Assembly: GCF_001045465.1 (NCBI RefSeq)
Contig: NZ_LFND01000003.1
Location: 310,001 to 374,000 of the forward strand
Length of the DNA: 64,000 nt
Source: Chryseobacterium angstadtii
Lineage (GTDB): Bacteria > Bacteroidota > Bacteroidia > Flavobacteriales > Weeksellaceae
Direction of reading: 5' to 3'
A program made the position numbers and the translations under genes. The notes below the pieces were generated by a model. That model was given only the letters and a program-made list of their open reading frames with translations. It was not told the origin of the DNA and made no database searches. Shown here one piece after another: positions 1-8,046 of this stretch; positions within the stretch are counted from its first letter, which is position 1, and each line of letters starts with the position of its first letter.

Positions 1-1
1 A

Positions 2-88
2 TTGCGCAGAGTAACCCAATTTATTTCTAAAAAACGGATGCTGATTGAGGCTTTTTCCAATCTTTTTGGTATGCAAATTGTTCAATAG
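2..88 (+). CDS. C-terminal end of an unidentified CDS (cut by window edge)
   Basis: An open frame enters from the left edge and stops with TAG at 86-88. Its 28 codons read like a normal basic-amphipathic protein end (it closes with NLFGMQIVQ). The other two forward frames stop within the first 30 bases. The family cannot be recognised from so short a piece. Confidence 0.4.
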   Translation: MRRVTQFISKKRMLIEAFSNLFGMQIVQ

Positions 89-158
89 GGGGCTAGCATA
101 AAGTTTTAATTTTAACTATTTAAATTATGTAAAAATTATTAATTTATTATAAAGTCAT

Positions 159-1208
159 ATGAATAATTTAAATTTTGTGGCCATTGGTGAGAAATTCATT
201 TTCTTATTGATGGCTGTTTTTTACGGTATTGCAGGGGCGCAATGTATAGTGTATACAGGGCAAGCAATGAACTCAGGAGAAACCTATTGTCTTACAGGAA
301 GCCTTACTTTAACCAACGATATCACAATTCCACAGGATGCACTTCTTATTATCCAGCCAGGAGCAGAACTTATTGTAAAAGGGATTACAGTAAATGGAAA
401 TCTGGAAATTGGTGATGCAGGGAGTGTGAAATCGGAGGGATCCATTTTAATTGGTGTATTTGGGAGCCAGAAAAATTCAAAAGTGAAACTAGGAACCAAA
501 TCGTACCTTTCTCTTACAGGATCGGTAGCGCAGGGAGATCCCACGTTTATGGGGAATTTTCCGGGAACCACTTCAACTATTGATATGGGAACCAACAGTG
601 TCGTTGAAATATGTGGGACTTTCACTCAGCAATCTACCACTTATCCTTTTGTTAATTACATCGGAGCTCCTCTTGGGAAAGCTTATTATATTGTGAAAGC
701 CCAGGCAAGTGGAGGTGGAGCGTCTGTAATAAGTAACGATAGCCAGATCATAGCCATTGCCATGGATTCTGTAACAGCACTAGGTCCTGGAAATGCCAGT
801 TATTGTGGACCCAATGCCACTCAGGCCACGTGTTCTTTATGGCCTGCCGGACTTCCCAGCGAGAAATTGACCTGTGGTTTTGCAGACGAGATTGTTCATG
901 AAATAGACGGTTTCTGTACCAAGCCCGCCGTTTCGGGAGATCCTGACGGTTATACTAAAATGGGTATTACCATCCAGCAGAAAGCAGATGGCTGGCCGGG
1001 AAATATTCCGAATAGTTTTCTGGCATTGGAATCCAAAACAAAAGGTTTCGTAATTACCAGAGTGCAGCATGTGAGCCAGACTCCTCAACCGGGAGACGCA
1101 GTGGCAGAACCGAAAGAAGGAATGCTTGTGTATGATATTCGGGACCGTTGTGTGAAACTCTATAACGGGGCTCAATGGAAATGCATAGAAAGAAGCTGTA
1201 ATGATTAA
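159..1208 (+). CDS. Secreted beta-structure protein, adhesin-like
   Basis: This 349-residue protein has an N-terminal signal peptide whose hydrophobic core (FIFLLMAVFYGIAGA) is followed by AQC, so it is probably exported. The middle (about residues 40-160) is rich in short beta-strand-like repeats with Asn, Gly, Thr and Ser, such as LTLTNDITI and ITVNGNLEIG, which resembles a right-handed beta-helix. The last 65 residues contain a module (ALESKTKGFVITRV ... GMLVYDIRD ... YNGAQWKC) that recurs twice in the next gene. The eight or so cysteines suggest a disulfide-bonded extracellular protein. No catalytic motif is seen and the function is unknown. It lies 17 bases upstream of the next gene and is probably co-transcribed with it. 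Confidence 0.8.
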   Translation: MNNLNFVAIGEKFIFLLMAVFYGIAGAQCIVYTGQAMNSGETYCLTGSLTLTNDITIPQDALLIIQPGAELIVKGITVNGNLEIGDAGSVKSEGSILIGVFGSQKNSKVKLGTKSYLSLTGSVAQGDPTFMGNFPGTTSTIDMGTNSVVEICGTFTQQSTTYPFVNYIGAPLGKAYYIVKAQASGGGASVISNDSQIIAIAMDSVTALGPGNASYCGPNATQATCSLWPAGLPSEKLTCGFADEIVHEIDGFCTKPAVSGDPDGYTKMGITIQQKADGWPGNIPNSFLALESKTKGFVITRVQHVSQTPQPGDAVAEPKEGMLVYDIRDRCVKLYNGAQWKCIERSCND

Positions 1209-1225
1209 TCTAAACTGTAAATAAT

Positions 1226-1741
1226 ATGAAATCTATAAAAAATATAAGTATAGCAACAGCATTGATCGTGTTTAATTCTCTATGTGCTCAGGTTGCCATA
1301 GAAAAAGAAACAATTGATGGAAACAGCACAATATTGGACTTTAATAATACCTCCGGCAATACAAAAGGACTCATTCTTCCTGCTGTACAGGTGGCTCCGG
1401 CAGGTAGTCCTGCAAACGGAACATTTGTTTTTGACAGATCCGATGATAAAATAAAGATGTACGAAAACAATACATGGAAATCCCTGAGCGATGCCGGAAA
1501 TTCTTCAGCAGTAATAGCGAACAGCTCCGATGAAACCGGAAACGGTGTGGTCATTGGAACTCAGGCAGGTAGTGCAGAAGGTGTGCTTGTTCTGGAGTCA
1601 GAAGACAAAGCTATGATTCTTCCTAAAATTTCTTCACCCCATCTTAATGTGAAAAATCCATATCCGGGAATGGTCTGTTATGATACAGCGAGCAAAACAT
1701 TCGCAGTTTTCGACGGAACACTCTGGAATTACTGGAAATAA
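1226..1741 (+). CDS. Secreted protein with two tail-like modules
   Basis: This 171-residue protein has a signal peptide (ISIATALIVFNSLCAQ). The mature part is an internal duplication. Residues about 35-90 (ILDFNN..KGLILPAV..GTFVFDRSDDKIKMYENNTWKSL) match residues about 115-171 (VLVLESEDKAMILPKI..GMVCYDTASKTFAVFDGTLWNYW). Each half ends in a Tyr/Phe-Asp ... Gly/Asn-x-x-Trp pattern that also closes the upstream protein. Such modules are frequent in flavobacterial surface proteins and resemble tail-fibre style repeats. I infer a surface or extracellular role, but no enzyme motif is visible. A strong hairpin terminator follows directly. Confidence 0.8.
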   Translation: MKSIKNISIATALIVFNSLCAQVAIEKETIDGNSTILDFNNTSGNTKGLILPAVQVAPAGSPANGTFVFDRSDDKIKMYENNTWKSLSDAGNSSAVIANSSDETGNGVVIGTQAGSAEGVLVLESEDKAMILPKISSPHLNVKNPYPGMVCYDTASKTFAVFDGTLWNYWK

Positions 1742-1751
1742 AATACTTTTC

Positions 1752-1788
1752 AAAAGCCCTACTCATTTGTGTGACAGGGCTTTTTTTT
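1752..1788 (+). terminator. Intrinsic terminator after the secreted-protein pair
   Basis: AAGCCCT (1754-1760) pairs with AGGGCTT (1776-1782) and an eight-base T run follows. It sits between convergent genes and overlaps the end of the minus-strand methyltransferase. Confidence 0.85.
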
Positions 1789-2554
1789 ATTTTTTTCTTC
1801 CGTACATCAGAATTCTTTTAAAAGCATAAATAGCAGGTAGTTTTGGGAAATTCTGAGCAATACGTTGTTTGAATTCTGCAGTAAATATTTTTTGCTGTTC
1901 CTCATCAAGTCTTTCCAGATAAGGAATCAGAGCTGATCCTGAAATAAATTTGAATAGGGTTTCATGATCCTCAGCGATGATAGGGTAGACTTTCTGTGAT
2001 AAATTCAGATCTTCAATTCCGTTATCGAAAAGGATCTGCGCATATTCATCAATAGTCAGTACGGCAGAAGGGCGGTTCCATCCGTTCAGCTGAGTGCGGA
2101 AAGGTTCTTTATTGGCCAGCTCAGAAAGAATTTTGTTCAGGGTATTTCCGGGCTGATAAGGCATTTGTATGGCCAGTTGTCCGTGAGGATTCAGTTTTGA
2201 GATCAGTTTTGGAAAAAGTTCATAGTGATTGTCAGACCATTGCAGCGCTGCATTGCTAAAAATAAGGTCCCACTTTTCATCATCCGCTACCATTTCTTCA
2301 GTCGTAGCCATTCTGAAATGAAGGCGGTCGGTTTCCAGCGACTTCGATTTTTCCAGCATTTCAGGAGACGAATCAATTCCTGTAAATGTAGCATTTGTAA
2401 GCTTTGTGGTAAGTATCGAAGTCTGTTCTCCTGTTCCACAGCCCAGATCTACAGCTTTCATCTCTTTCTCATTGATGATCAGCTCAGCGAGATCATAAAA
2501 CGGCTTGAAACGGATATCTTTAAATTGATTGTAAACGTCGGGATTCCAGGGCAT
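1787..2554 (-). CDS. Class I SAM-dependent methyltransferase (trans-aconitate methyltransferase-like)
   Basis: This 255-residue protein has the class I methyltransferase fold. Motif I is VDLGCGTGEQT near residues 35-45, followed by an acidic residue at the end of strand 2 (GIDSSPEMLEKS), and then DLIFSNAALQW, typical of the Tam/BioC-like group. Length and the opening WNPDVYNQF resemble trans-aconitate 2-methyltransferase (Tam), which methylates trans-aconitate to relieve aconitase inhibition. The Tam assignment is by resemblance, and the true substrate could differ. The gene stands alone, convergent with the upstream secreted proteins. Confidence 0.8.
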   Translation of the reverse strand: MPWNPDVYNQFKDIRFKPFYDLAELIINEKEMKAVDLGCGTGEQTSILTTKLTNATFTGIDSSPEMLEKSKSLETDRLHFRMATTEEMVADDEKWDLIFSNAALQWSDNHYELFPKLISKLNPHGQLAIQMPYQPGNTLNKILSELANKEPFRTQLNGWNRPSAVLTIDEYAQILFDNGIEDLNLSQKVYPIIAEDHETLFKFISGSALIPYLERLDEEQQKIFTAEFKQRIAQNFPKLPAIYAFKRILMYGRKK

Positions 2555-2690
2555 ATTCTGTAATTTAAATGTGACCTCAATTTAGTAATTACTGAATAGA
2601 ACAAAAAAATTAAAGTATTAAAAGATTCTTAAAAGAAAACGGGTTCGGGATACGCGTTTGCGTTTCGGGGAAAAATCCAACTTTCCCTGA

Positions 2691-2723
2691 ATCCTTGTCA
2701 AGGTTCGAAACCTTGACAAGGAT
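2691..2723. repeat. 33-bp perfect palindrome, copy 1
   Basis: The 15-base arm ATCCTTGTCAAGGTT is followed by a 3-base loop (CGA) and its exact reverse complement. The same 15-base arms occur at 61203-61235 with a different loop (TTG). It is intergenic in both places. Confidence 0.85.
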
Positions 2724-2777
2724 AGGAACCCAAAATTAAAAATTTCCATCTCCTTCTCTTCCCATTTCCATCTTCTC

Positions 2778-3248
2778 CTACAAAATCTGCACACTCTCCT
2801 TAATACTATTCATCACAAAAATACTTTTTGTCTGCCCGATTCCTTCAATCTCAGAAAGCTTATTCACGAAAAACTCATGAAATTCGTCCATATTCGGAGC
2901 AAGGATCTTGAGCATAAAGTCAAAATCTCCGCTGATATTGTAGAATTCCACCACTTCTTTTAATTTTCCAACCTCTTCAATAAACTTTCCGGCTGTTTTT
3001 TTATTGTGAACATTCAGGGCAATCATACAGATAACCATCATGCCTTTATTCACCTTTTTACGGTCTACAACAGTCGTGTATTCTTTAATGATTCCAAGCT
3101 TTTCCATCCGCTTGATACGTTCGTGGGTAGGCGTTGGGCTTAAATTGATTCTGGCTGAAATATCACGGATGCTCATTTTGGCGTCTTTCTGAAGCCAACG
3201 GAGAATAGAAAGATCTTTTTCGTCGGGAGTATAATGTTCTGCAGTCAT
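2778..3248 (-). CDS. Lrp/AsnC family transcriptional regulator
   Basis: This 156-residue protein has an N-terminal winged helix-turn-helix (residues about 10-55, MSIRDISARINLSPTPTHERIKRM) and a C-terminal RAM/AsnC ligand-binding domain (residues about 70-150). That is the standard Lrp/AsnC layout and length. Family members bind amino acids or related effectors, form octamers and wrap DNA. It is transcribed divergently from a DHA2-type exporter across a 142-base AT-rich gap with phased repeats, so it most likely controls that exporter and itself. The ligand is unknown. Confidence 0.92.
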   Translation of the reverse strand: MTAEHYTPDEKDLSILRWLQKDAKMSIRDISARINLSPTPTHERIKRMEKLGIIKEYTTVVDRKKVNKGMMVICMIALNVHNKKTAGKFIEEVGKLKEVVEFYNISGDFDFMLKILAPNMDEFHEFFVNKLSEIEGIGQTKSIFVMNSIKESVQIL

Positions 3249-3287
3249 TTGTTCTGTTTTTAAGCTTGTTGTTGTTTGGAAAAGTGT

Positions 3288-3357
3288 AAATGTTCTTTTT
3301 TAAATTGATTATATTTAAATATGTTCCAAATTTATGATATAATTTTCAAATATGTTC
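3288..3357. promoter_or_regulatory. Three ATGTTC boxes phased at exactly 31 bp
   Basis: ATGTTC occurs at 3290-3295, 3321-3326 and 3352-3357. The second and third are part of an identical ten-mer, AAATATGTTC. The 31-base period is close to three helical turns, which puts all boxes on one DNA face, as expected for wrapping by an Lrp/AsnC oligomer. They lie between the divergent asnC-like gene and the exporter. Binding by this regulator is inferred. Confidence 0.6.
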
Positions 3358-3366
3358 TTTTAAAAT

Positions 3367-3374
3367 TAATTTTG
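3367..3374 (+). promoter_or_regulatory. -7 promoter element for the exporter
   Basis: TAATTTTG matches the Bacteroidota -7 consensus TAnnTTTG and lies 16 bases before the exporter start. It directly follows the third phased ATGTTC box. Confidence 0.5.
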
Positions 3375-3390
3375 CAGGAAATTTGAATAT

Positions 3391-4779
3391 ATGAGTACGA
3401 GGAGAAATTTGATATTAATATTAGCATCGGTAGGAACGTTTGTAGAAGCTTTGGATATTGCCATTATTAATTTAACGATTCCTTCTATTCAGGAACAGTT
3501 CAATATCGGAGCAGCAACTGTACAGTGGCTTCAGACACTGTATGTATTGTTTTTTGGAGGCTTTCTGATCATTGGAGGTAAACTTTCTGATCAGATCGGA
3601 CGTAAGAAAATATTTCTGATAGGAGCTTTGGTTTTTATGCTCACTTCTTTAGGTGCAGGTCTTTCTCAGAGCTTTGAAGTCTTAGCGATATTCCGTGCCC
3701 TTCAGGGATTGGGAGCGGCTTTGATTATGCCTTCCGCATTATCCATTGTAACCAACACTTTCAGAGGAGAACAGGAACGTAACCGTGCCATCGGGATTTT
3801 CAGCTCGTTTGCCGCCATTGGGTCCGGGAGCGGACTTTCTGTAGGAGGAATTATCAGTACTTACCTGAGCTGGCATTGGGTTTTTCTGATCAATGTTCCT
3901 ATTCTTTTACTGACTCTGATTTTCGCGTATCAATATCTGCCTGCCGATGAAAAAAATGAATCCGGACAGAAAACAGACCTTATTTCAGGAATGCTTCTTG
4001 TTTTTGGATTATTAAGCCTTACCTACGGAACCCATGAACTGGTTCATATCAAGGAAAATCCTGTACTGATTATAGGATCCCTGATCCTTTCAGTCCTGTT
4101 TTTGACGGCAGTATTCATGAGGTTGAAATCCGTAGCTCAGCCCTTAATTGACTTACAATTATTTAAGCACAGGTCACTGATGATTTCCAATGCCGTTTTC
4201 TTTACATTAGGCGCATTTTTCATAGGATTTTTATTTCTTATTTCATTAATGCTTCAGAAAGATATGGGACACAGTGCGGCTTCGGCAGGATTAATGCTTG
4301 TCCCGTTTAGTATCATGTCTGCATTGGCAGCGAAATTTATACTGCCTTTTATTTCTAAACGATTGAGTTCTTCCCAAATGGGCGTATTCGGCTGGAGTTT
4401 TATGCTGGCAGGAGCTTTGTCTTTACTGATTGCAGTGTATACAGGACATCCGTTGGCCGTTGTTCTACTGGGAGCCGCTTGTATTTCCGGAATTGGAATG
4501 ACGTTTTGTTTTACCGCCCTTTCGGTAATGGGAATTCAGGATGTGGAGCCTTCTCATTATGGTGTGGCATCAAGTCTGAGTTCTACCAGTTACTTCTTAG
4601 GTGCCGGAATAGGGCTTTCATTCATGACGTTAATGAGCCAGATTTTTCCTTCACAATATGCGGTGGGAGATTTAAGTTTAATTATCCTGGTAGGTTATGC
4701 TTTACTGGCTCTGGGAATGCTACTGTATTTCATTTTTAAAAGTTTAAAAATCAGGCAGACGGAGATTGCGGTTTCGTAA
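3391..4779 (+). CDS. MFS drug:proton antiporter, DHA2 (EmrB/QacA) family
   Basis: This 462-residue integral membrane protein shows about 14 hydrophobic segments. The opening is typical of the family (LASVGTFVEALDIAIINLTIP), the motif A loop is GGKLSDQIGRKK, and the motif C-like segment is FAAIGSGSGLSVGGIIS. DHA2 transporters export drugs, dyes or metabolites in exchange for protons across the inner membrane. The gene stands opposite an AsnC/Lrp regulator, so the substrate may be an amino acid-like compound rather than a drug. It ends 25 bases before a hairpin terminator. Confidence 0.88.
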   Translation: MSTRRNLILILASVGTFVEALDIAIINLTIPSIQEQFNIGAATVQWLQTLYVLFFGGFLIIGGKLSDQIGRKKIFLIGALVFMLTSLGAGLSQSFEVLAIFRALQGLGAALIMPSALSIVTNTFRGEQERNRAIGIFSSFAAIGSGSGLSVGGIISTYLSWHWVFLINVPILLLTLIFAYQYLPADEKNESGQKTDLISGMLLVFGLLSLTYGTHELVHIKENPVLIIGSLILSVLFLTAVFMRLKSVAQPLIDLQLFKHRSLMISNAVFFTLGAFFIGFLFLISLMLQKDMGHSAASAGLMLVPFSIMSALAAKFILPFISKRLSSSQMGVFGWSFMLAGALSLLIAVYTGHPLAVVLLGAACISGIGMTFCFTALSVMGIQDVEPSHYGVASSLSSTSYFLGAGIGLSFMTLMSQIFPSQYAVGDLSLIILVGYALLALGMLLYFIFKSLKIRQTEIAVS

Positions 4780-4807
4780 ACGGATTAAAAATATACAAAC
4801 TATATGA

Positions 4808-4842
4808 AAAAGGATCGGCATTATCATGTCGGTTCTTTTTAT
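4808..4842 (+). terminator. Terminator after the exporter
   Basis: AAAAAGGATCGGCAT and ATGTCGGTTCTTTTT form a stem with a four-base loop and three G-U pairs, ending in a T run. The hairpin lies inside an upstream extension of the next reading frame, which argues that the next gene starts at 4852. Confidence 0.65.
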
Positions 4843-4851
4843 TTTAGCAAA

Positions 4852-5598
4852 ATGAAAATACAGATCATCAGCGACCTTCATCAGGAATTCGGATCGACTG
4901 ATTTATTTTTTGATCATGCAGACGTTGTGGTATTGGCCGGAGATATTAATCTTGGGACAAAAGGAATTGAATGGATTAAGTCAAAACTAGGAAATAAGCC
5001 TGTCATATATGTTCTGGGAAACCATGAATATTATAAAGGTTCTTATCCAAAAACATTAAATAAAATAAAGCAGGCTGCAGAAAACTCAACGGTATTTGTT
5101 CTTGAAAATGAATCCGTGGATATTGACGGGATCCGTTTTCATGGTGCAACACTATGGACGGACTTTTCTATCTTCGGAGATCCTTTATATTACGGAATGA
5201 TCTGCCAGCCAATAATGAATGATTATAAAAAAATAAAACGAGATCCCTCTTATTCAAAGATGAGGACGATTGATACGTTTAAAATTCACCAGTTTTCAAA
5301 GCTTTGGCTAAAAGAAAGTCTGGAAAATTCTGCAGGCTTACAAAATATTGTGGTTACCCACCACGCACCCAGTATTCAATCTGTCCCTGAGCGGTATAAA
5401 GAAGATCCTGTGACTTCCGCTTATGCATCCGATCTGGAAGATTTTATCGCAGAACATCAGCCACTGTATTGGATTCATGGGCATATCCATACACCATGCA
5501 GATACACCATTGGGAAAACCGAAATTATCTGTAACCCGCATGGCTATATTGATGAAAAGCATAATGGTTATGAGAAGGAATTGATGATTGAGGTTTAA
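4852..5598 (+). CDS. Calcineurin-like metallophosphoesterase
   Basis: The protein has all the metal-binding motifs of the calcineurin-like phosphoesterase family in order: ISDLH (DxH) at the N-terminus, VVLAGDINLG (GD), YVLGNHEYY (GNHE), VTHHAPS and WIHGHIHTP (GHxH). About 248 residues is a normal length for a single-domain member. The substrate could be a nucleotide, cyclic nucleotide or phosphodiester and cannot be told from sequence. I chose the start at 4852 (MKIQIISDLH) because the 16-codon extension to 4804 crosses a terminator hairpin and family members begin just before this motif. Confidence 0.88.
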   Translation: MKIQIISDLHQEFGSTDLFFDHADVVVLAGDINLGTKGIEWIKSKLGNKPVIYVLGNHEYYKGSYPKTLNKIKQAAENSTVFVLENESVDIDGIRFHGATLWTDFSIFGDPLYYGMICQPIMNDYKKIKRDPSYSKMRTIDTFKIHQFSKLWLKESLENSAGLQNIVVTHHAPSIQSVPERYKEDPVTSAYASDLEDFIAEHQPLYWIHGHIHTPCRYTIGKTEIICNPHGYIDEKHNGYEKELMIEV

Positions 5599-5611
5599 TG
5601 TAAAGAGGAAA

Positions 5612-5706
5612 AATAGCAAAATAGTGAAGAGGCTAAAAAGGCGAATCAGTCAATTGAAAACCTAGCTTTCTTTGCTATTCAGCTTTCTTCGCCTTTTTTG
5701 CCCTTC
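5612..5706. repeat. Intergenic 'AAGGCGAA' repeat, copy 1
   Basis: AAAAAGGCGAA (5635-5645) is an exact inverted copy of TTCGCCTTTTT (5688-5698), with GCAAAG/CTTTGC-type words between. Related sequences occur at 18249-18321 and 55351-55417, all intergenic. Confidence 0.65.
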
Positions 5707-5744
5707 CGCCCAAATACCCTAATTTCGTATTTCAATTTATCCCC

Positions 5745-6662
5745 ATGGCTAAAAAGACCCCACCGGAACCATCAGAATTTATATCAGTATTTACTTTTGA
5801 AGAACTTCTTCAGCAGGTGGAATTTGATTTGAGAATCAAAGAATTTGTCGTCATGGAAATCAATAAGGCAAACAATTCTATAGAATTCAATACGCCTTAC
5901 CGCGCAGATTATTTCTGTATGTTTCTGGTTCAGGAGGGGAGTATCCGTTTTAGGCTTAATGATCAGAGCTATGATGTAGCGAATGGAGATGTTATTTTTA
6001 GCCCTATTGCTGAGACCTTTTTTATAGAAAAAATGTCCGAAGATTATGCTGCTAAATATATTTTCTTTTCCCTGGAATTTATTTCCCAGGCAGGTTTTAA
6101 TTATAAATCCCATAATGTGATGAAGAGCCTGTCATCAGATCCTACTCATATCATCAGGAACGAGCCGGGAATTTTCAGAAGAATGAATTTTTATTTGGAT
6201 GAGCTAAAGGCCTTAAATAATACAGAAAAAGAGAATTATTATTTCAATGAGATGATATGGCATCATTTTTCTCTGGTCATCTATGAAATCGACAACTACT
6301 TCAAGAAAATAGAGAGGCCGCATCAGGTTACCCATCGGGAAGATGAGCTTACCACCAGTTTTTTTATTCTGGTGCAGGAACATTTTAAAGATGAGCATAA
6401 TGTACAGTTCTATGCTGACAAATTGTGTATCAGTCGTAAATATCTTACCAAAGTAATCAATAAAACCATGTTTAAGTCACCAAGAGATATTATTCATCAG
6501 GTATTGGTTATAGAAGCGAGACTTCTTCTAAAGAATCCTAATCTTAATGTTAATAGTGTAGCGGTATATTTAAAGTTTTCTGATCAGGCGTCTTTCAGTA
6601 AATTTTTTAAAAAGCATACCGGAAGATCACCATTGGAGTATGAAAAAGATGATTTGTACTGA
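5745..6662 (+). CDS. AraC family transcriptional regulator
   Basis: This 305-residue protein has an N-terminal cupin-like sensing domain (about residues 40-130, with FLVQEGSIRFRLNDQSYDVANGDVIFSP). The C-terminal AraC domain (about residues 205-300) has two helix-turn-helix motifs (FYADKLCISRKYLTKVINK and SVAVYLKFSDQASFSKFFKKHTGRSP). It stands directly upstream of the RND efflux operon on the same strand, with a 229-base gap holding several inverted repeats. It is the best candidate to control that operon, but this is inferred from position only. Confidence 0.92.
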   Translation: MAKKTPPEPSEFISVFTFEELLQQVEFDLRIKEFVVMEINKANNSIEFNTPYRADYFCMFLVQEGSIRFRLNDQSYDVANGDVIFSPIAETFFIEKMSEDYAAKYIFFSLEFISQAGFNYKSHNVMKSLSSDPTHIIRNEPGIFRRMNFYLDELKALNNTEKENYYFNEMIWHHFSLVIYEIDNYFKKIERPHQVTHREDELTTSFFILVQEHFKDEHNVQFYADKLCISRKYLTKVINKTMFKSPRDIIHQVLVIEARLLLKNPNLNVNSVAVYLKFSDQASFSKFFKKHTGRSPLEYEKDDLY

Positions 6663-6749
6663 TAATCAATCTTTTAAAATTTTAAGCTTTTGATTTTGAT
6701 GTCTTTTTACTAAATTCTTATTATTTTCTGATATAAAAAACCAAATTAA

Positions 6750-6868
6750 ATCATTTATATTGTCTATAAATGATATTTCTCATGTTTTGAGAAATGAGGA
6801 GTCTTTTTGACAAAACAAGGGGTTTTTTGAATATTTCCATTGAATTTTTTTCGGACGAATTTTGTCCG
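6750..6868. promoter_or_regulatory. Three inverted repeats upstream of the RND efflux operon
   Basis: First, ATCATTTATA (6750-6759) and its exact complement (6765-6774) are separated by 5 bases. Second, TTTCTC (6776-6781) and GAGAAA (6789-6794) are separated by 7 bases. Third, CGGAC and GTCCG bracket GAATTTT (6852-6868), an almost perfect 17-base palindrome. All lie between the AraC gene and the efflux start at 6892. They are candidate operators or leader hairpins. Confidence 0.55.
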
Positions 6869-6891
6869 GTAAATTTAAAAGGAATATTGTT

Positions 6892-8037
6892 ATGCAGAGA
6901 TTTTTCATTCAAAAATCAACTATACTTTTCCTCTCGCTCATTGTCTTGGCGGGATGTGGGAAAAAAAATCAGAATCAGGCTTATCAACAGCAGGCACCTG
7001 AACTTCCGGTAGAAACGGTAACGCAGGGAGATGCTTCTGTTTCCAGAGAATATGCAGCTTCTGTGGAAGGAGTTTCCAATGTGGAGATCAGACCGCAGGT
7101 TACAGGCTATTTAAGTAAAATCTTTGTAGATGAAGGAGATTATGTGAGAGCCGGGCAGCCGTTGTTTAAAATAGAAGACCAGATCTTCCGCGAGCAGATG
7201 AAAAGCGCGCAGGCATCTCTGATCACAGCTCAGGCCAATCTTGCCACTTCTAAAATTGATATGGACAGAAAAAAAGAACTGTTCAGAAACAAAATGGTTT
7301 CCGAGATTCAGGTGAAAGAGGCAGAAGCAGCTTATAATGCAGCAAGAGGAGCGGTAAGCCAGTCTATGTCTTCCATCGAGTCTGCGAAAATCAATCTTAA
7401 TTTTTCTACCATTAAAGCTCCGGTAAGCGGTTTTATCGGAAGATTCAATTACCGTCTCGGAAGTTTAATGACGCCTTCCAATCAGGAGCCTATTACGCTT
7501 TTATCAGACATTCATGAAGTGTACACCTATTTCAGTATGAGCGAAGGGGATTTTAATAATTTCCAGAAACAGCATGCAGGAAGCAGCATCAATGAAGTGA
7601 TTAAAAATACTCCGGCGGTTTCTTTATTGCTTTCCGGCGGGGAAAAATATGCACAGACCGGAAAAATAGATGCGGTGGAAGGACAATTTAACAAAACAAC
7701 AGGTTCCATCACTTTAAGAGCAAAATTCAACAATCCTGAAAATCTTTTGAGAAGCGGAAATACAGGAAAAATTATTCTGGATCAGTTCTACAGCAATGTG
7801 ATCCTGCTTCCGATAGCTTCTACAAGAACTATTCAGGACAAAATATTCGTGTTCACCATCAAAGACGGCAAGGCAGCCATGCTTCCGGTAGAGGTCACAG
7901 GAAAAGCCGGGGATAATTTTATTGTATCAAAAGGATTAAAGGCTGGTGAAGAGTACATCACAGCCGGATTCGACAGACTACAGCCCGGAATGCCTGTAAA
8001 AGCACAGAAGAAAATGGCTCAACAGAAAAAATCGTAA
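6892..8037 (+). CDS. RND efflux periplasmic adaptor (membrane fusion protein), lipoprotein
   Basis: This is an AcrA/MexA-type adaptor linking the inner membrane pump to the outer membrane channel. The start at 6892 gives a lipoprotein signal with lipobox LAGC; AAAAGGA upstream is a plausible ribosome binding site. The hairpin-lipoyl region has VSNVEIRPQVTGYLSKIFVDEG and VRAGQPLFKIED, followed by a coiled-coil stretch rich in Ala, Lys and Glu and the closing IKAPVSGFIGRFNYRLG. The full mature length is about 380 residues. It begins a three-gene operon, 9 bases before the pump gene. A start at 6862 is possible but would bury the lipoprotein signal. Confidence 0.93.
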   Translation: MQRFFIQKSTILFLSLIVLAGCGKKNQNQAYQQQAPELPVETVTQGDASVSREYAASVEGVSNVEIRPQVTGYLSKIFVDEGDYVRAGQPLFKIEDQIFREQMKSAQASLITAQANLATSKIDMDRKKELFRNKMVSEIQVKEAEAAYNAARGAVSQSMSSIESAKINLNFSTIKAPVSGFIGRFNYRLGSLMTPSNQEPITLLSDIHEVYTYFSMSEGDFNNFQKQHAGSSINEVIKNTPAVSLLLSGGEKYAQTGKIDAVEGQFNKTTGSITLRAKFNNPENLLRSGNTGKIILDQFYSNVILLPIASTRTIQDKIFVFTIKDGKAAMLPVEVTGKAGDNFIVSKGLKAGEEYITAGFDRLQPGMPVKAQKKMAQQKKS

Positions 8038-8046
8038 GAAGAAATC

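Noticed and set aside
4804..4851. Sixteen-codon N-terminal extension of the metallophosphoesterase
   Set aside because: It crosses a hairpin terminator for the upstream gene, and the family motif begins right after the ATG at 4852.
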